Of a stretch of DNA of 34,068 bases, positions 32,205 to 34,068 are shown in pieces. The notes under the pieces were generated by a model. It was not told where the DNA came from. It saw only the letters and a program-made list of their open reading frames with translations, and searched no databases. Source of the stretch: Candidatus Latescibacterota bacterium (GTDB lineage Bacteria; Latescibacterota; UBA2968; UBA8231); contig JAGWBY010000003.1 in NCBI GenBank assembly GCA_021295675.1, forward strand, positions 533-34,600, read 5' to 3'. Positions within the stretch are counted from its first letter, which is position 1. Every line of letters begins with the position of its first letter. The translations under genes and the position numbers were made by a program.

Positions 32205-33662
32205 ATGGCTAAGCAACCTAATGTCGTCGTCTTGATGTCCGACCAGCAGCGGCTCGACACGGTGAGTTGCTACGGGCTGAACGAGGTGTGTCGGACGCCG
32301 CACATCGATGCCTTGGCCGCGCGCGGCATTCGCTTTGACTCGGCGTTCACGCCGACTGCGATCTGCTCGCCGGCCCGCGCTTCCTTTTACACGGGCCTCT
32401 ATCCGCACAAGCACGGGGTTACGGCCAACGGCTTGTGTTTGCGCGAGGGCGTGCGCGGGTTGAATCACTATCTGGATGAGGTCGGCTATCGCTGTGGATA
32501 CGCTGGCAAGTGGCACGTGGATGAGCAGACCGGCCCGACGGGCTACGGGTTCGCGGGGCAGGACTTTATGGGCTACGCCTTTCCGGGGTCTGACCTGCTG
32601 CCCGGCTTGCAGTTCGGGGCCAAGCCGAGGGGACACAATCCCTACGCAGACTATCTCAAGGAACGCGGCTTCGACCCGCCGACGGTCTCGCATCGCTTTG
32701 TCGGCACCAATCCCTCGAATCAGGCGCAGGAGATGTTCGCGTTACACGAGGGCCCGGTCGAGTCGTGCATTGAGTATTTCGTCGCCGAGGAATCCATTCG
32801 CGTCCTCGACGAAGTGGCGACCGGTGAGGAACCCTTCTTTCTCTGGGCCAACTTTTGGGGGCCGCACAGTCCGTCGCTGGTGCCGGAGCCGTACTTTTCC
32901 ATGTACGATCCAAAGGCCATTCCCGAACATCCCGGGTACGCCGAGACTTTTGAGAAAAAGCCCTATCGCCAGCAGTTGATCGAGAAGCTATGGGGGTTGG
33001 GCGATTATGGTTGGGAAGGGTTTCAGGAAATCGCCGCGCGCTACTTTGGGCATTGCACGCTGATTGACGACATGGTGGGTCGGGTGGTGGCTCATTTGGA
33101 ACAATTGGGTGTCCTCGACAACACCATCATCGTCTATACTGCCGATCACGGCGACTGTCTCGGCGCGCACAAGCTGATCGAGAAGGGCGAGTTTATGTAC
33201 GACGAGATCTACCGCATCCCGCTCGTCATCGCCCATCCCGATTGCCAAGCTCCGGGCACGGCCTGCGACGAGTTCGTCTATTTGCAGGAAATCATGCTGT
33301 CGTCGCTCGACGCCGCTGGTCTCGACGTTCCCGCCGACCTTGATGGGCAATCCTTTCTCCCGGCGATAGAGGGACGTCCGTTTGCGAATGGCCGCGAGGA
33401 GGTTTACTGCGTGTTCGACCGCCATTTTACGGTTGCCAACCAGCGCATGGTCCGCACCCGCACCCATCAGTTTACCTTTAATTCGGGCGACCCGGGCGAG
33501 CTGTACGACTTGCAACGCGATCCCTATCAGCTCGACAATGTGTATGGCGATCCGGCGTACGAGGCTGTGCGGCAGGATCTCATGGGACGGATGGGCCGCT
33601 ACATGGAGGAATTGGGCGACCCGTTGCGCGGGTGGTTTGGGCGGATTAAGGGCGCGTATTGA
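32205..33662 (+). CDS. Type I sulfatase (formylglycine-dependent)
   Basis: The 485-aa product starts at ATG 32205, one base after the aldo/keto reductase stop, with GAGGAG upstream. It has the alkaline-phosphatase-superfamily metal site start (LMSDQQ, D13/Q14) and the sulfatase signature C54-S-P-A-R58 in a context ending SFYTGLYPHKHG; Cys54 would be converted to formylglycine. A second metal motif is at D314-H315 (YTADHGDCLGAHKL). It hydrolyses sulfate esters; the likely substrate class, sulfated glycans or related compounds, is inferred. No signal peptide is seen, so it may be cytoplasmic. A maturase gene is not in the window; as a Cys-type site it needs FGE or anSME elsewhere. Confidence 0.93.
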   Translation: MAKQPNVVVLMSDQQRLDTVSCYGLNEVCRTPHIDALAARGIRFDSAFTPTAICSPARASFYTGLYPHKHGVTANGLCLREGVRGLNHYLDEVGYRCGYAGKWHVDEQTGPTGYGFAGQDFMGYAFPGSDLLPGLQFGAKPRGHNPYADYLKERGFDPPTVSHRFVGTNPSNQAQEMFALHEGPVESCIEYFVAEESIRVLDEVATGEEPFFLWANFWGPHSPSLVPEPYFSMYDPKAIPEHPGYAETFEKKPYRQQLIEKLWGLGDYGWEGFQEIAARYFGHCTLIDDMVGRVVAHLEQLGVLDNTIIVYTADHGDCLGAHKLIEKGEFMYDEIYRIPLVIAHPDCQAPGTACDEFVYLQEIMLSSLDAAGLDVPADLDGQSFLPAIEGRPFANGREEVYCVFDRHFTVANQRMVRTRTHQFTFNSGDPGELYDLQRDPYQLDNVYGDPAYEAVRQDLMGRMGRYMEELGDPLRGWFGRIKGAY

Positions 33663-33737
33663 ATTGTCGAGGAAACTTCGTAGGGTTTGGCGGTCTCTTT
33701 CCGTATATTACGTCGCAAACGCCTCAGGAGGTGCCAC

Positions 33738-34068
33738 ATGGAAATGTTTCTGACCTTCGCCCTAGTTTTCGCGGTTTTGCTGGTCGTGGTGATCTTCATC
33801 GTCCGGCTGAACCTCTTTATCTGCCAGCCCAACGAGGTCATCATTTTTTCGGGCCGCAAACGCCAGACGGCCGACGGGCGTGCGGTGGGCTACCGCGTGA
33901 TCAAGGGAGGCCGCGCCTTTCGCATCCCGCTCCTCGAAAAGGTCGATCGTCTCGACTTGCGCACGATTCCCCTCGAAGTATCGATCACTAACGCGTACTC
34001 CAAAGGCGGCATCCCGCTGTCGGTGCAAGGCATCGCCAATATCAAGATCGCCGGCGACGAGCCGCTGC
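33738..34068 (+). CDS. SPFH/flotillin-like membrane protein, N-terminal fragment
   Basis: The first 110 codons of a gene cut by the right window edge. One N-terminal transmembrane helix (FLTFALVFAVLLVVVIFIV, about 4-22) precedes FICQPNEVIIFSGRKRQTAD and then RAFRIPLLEKVDRLDLRTIP and a strand series (NAYSKGGIPLSVQGIANIKI). This is the start of an SPFH (band 7) domain as in flotillin/YqiK proteins that organise membrane microdomains. AGGAGG precedes the ATG at good spacing. It lies 75 bases after the sulfatase and may be separately transcribed. Confidence 0.85.
   Translation, partial: MEMFLTFALVFAVLLVVVIFIVRLNLFICQPNEVIIFSGRKRQTADGRAVGYRVIKGGRAFRIPLLEKVDRLDLRTIPLEVSITNAYSKGGIPLSVQGIANIKIAGDEPL

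Overview
The window looks like chromosomal DNA of an uncultured Gram-negative bacterium, most likely from the FCB / Latescibacterota-Poribacteria neighbourhood. That placement is an inference. It rests on the mix of FlgD-like 'PNPFTPNGDG' C-terminal domains on secreted proteins, lipoproteins and an outer-membrane-barrel-like protein, a phytanoyl-CoA-dioxygenase-family gene, paired WWPxHPLGF multi-pass membrane proteins, a large single-chain PurL and a type I sulfatase. The organism should use selenocysteine: two in-frame TGA codons lie exactly where GrdA and GrdB carry Sec.

Left flank (1-4097): the 5' end of a 2-oxoglutarate dehydrogenase E1 gene (minus), diverging from purL (plus). Right flank (30238-34068): a Gfo/Idh/MocA oxidoreductase, an aldo/keto reductase and a sulfatase on the plus strand in tight series, then the 5' end of an SPFH/flotillin-like gene. 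Both flanks are visibly GC-richer than the middle.

Between them lie about 26 kb that look like a genomic island. The last 30 bases of purL plus 6 bases beyond its stop (4068-4103) recur in the same orientation at 30135-30170 with 33/36 identity. The second copy encodes an orphan tail, NARGFAAQS-stop, against [13 protein letters not shown] in purL. No integrase is visible.

The island core is a minus-strand run from 21954 to 4165 with gaps of at most about 80 bases, several overlaps and a good sigma70-type promoter at 22011-22039. Its order is: FlgD-tailed secreted protein (831 aa), FlgD-tailed secreted protein (1058 aa), barrel-like protein (914 aa), FlgD-tailed secreted protein (736 aa), lipoprotein, parvulin-type PPIase lipoprotein, then grdC, grdA (Sec), grdB (Sec) and a grdE-like gene. 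The PPIase gene and grdC share an ATGA stop/start, so an envelope module and a glycine/sarcosine/betaine-reductase-like selenoenzyme appear to be one transcription unit. The Grd set is divergent: no grdD is next to it, and the GrdE-like protein seems to lack the cysteine that becomes the pyruvoyl group in clostridial GrdE.

The rest of the island holds a PhyH-family dioxygenase with a multi-pass membrane protein (minus), a small secreted protein with its own promoter and a strong terminator (minus), a second membrane-protein paralogue (plus) and a TPR lipoprotein (minus). I saw no tRNA, rRNA, CRISPR array or transposase, though by-eye inspection cannot exclude small RNAs.
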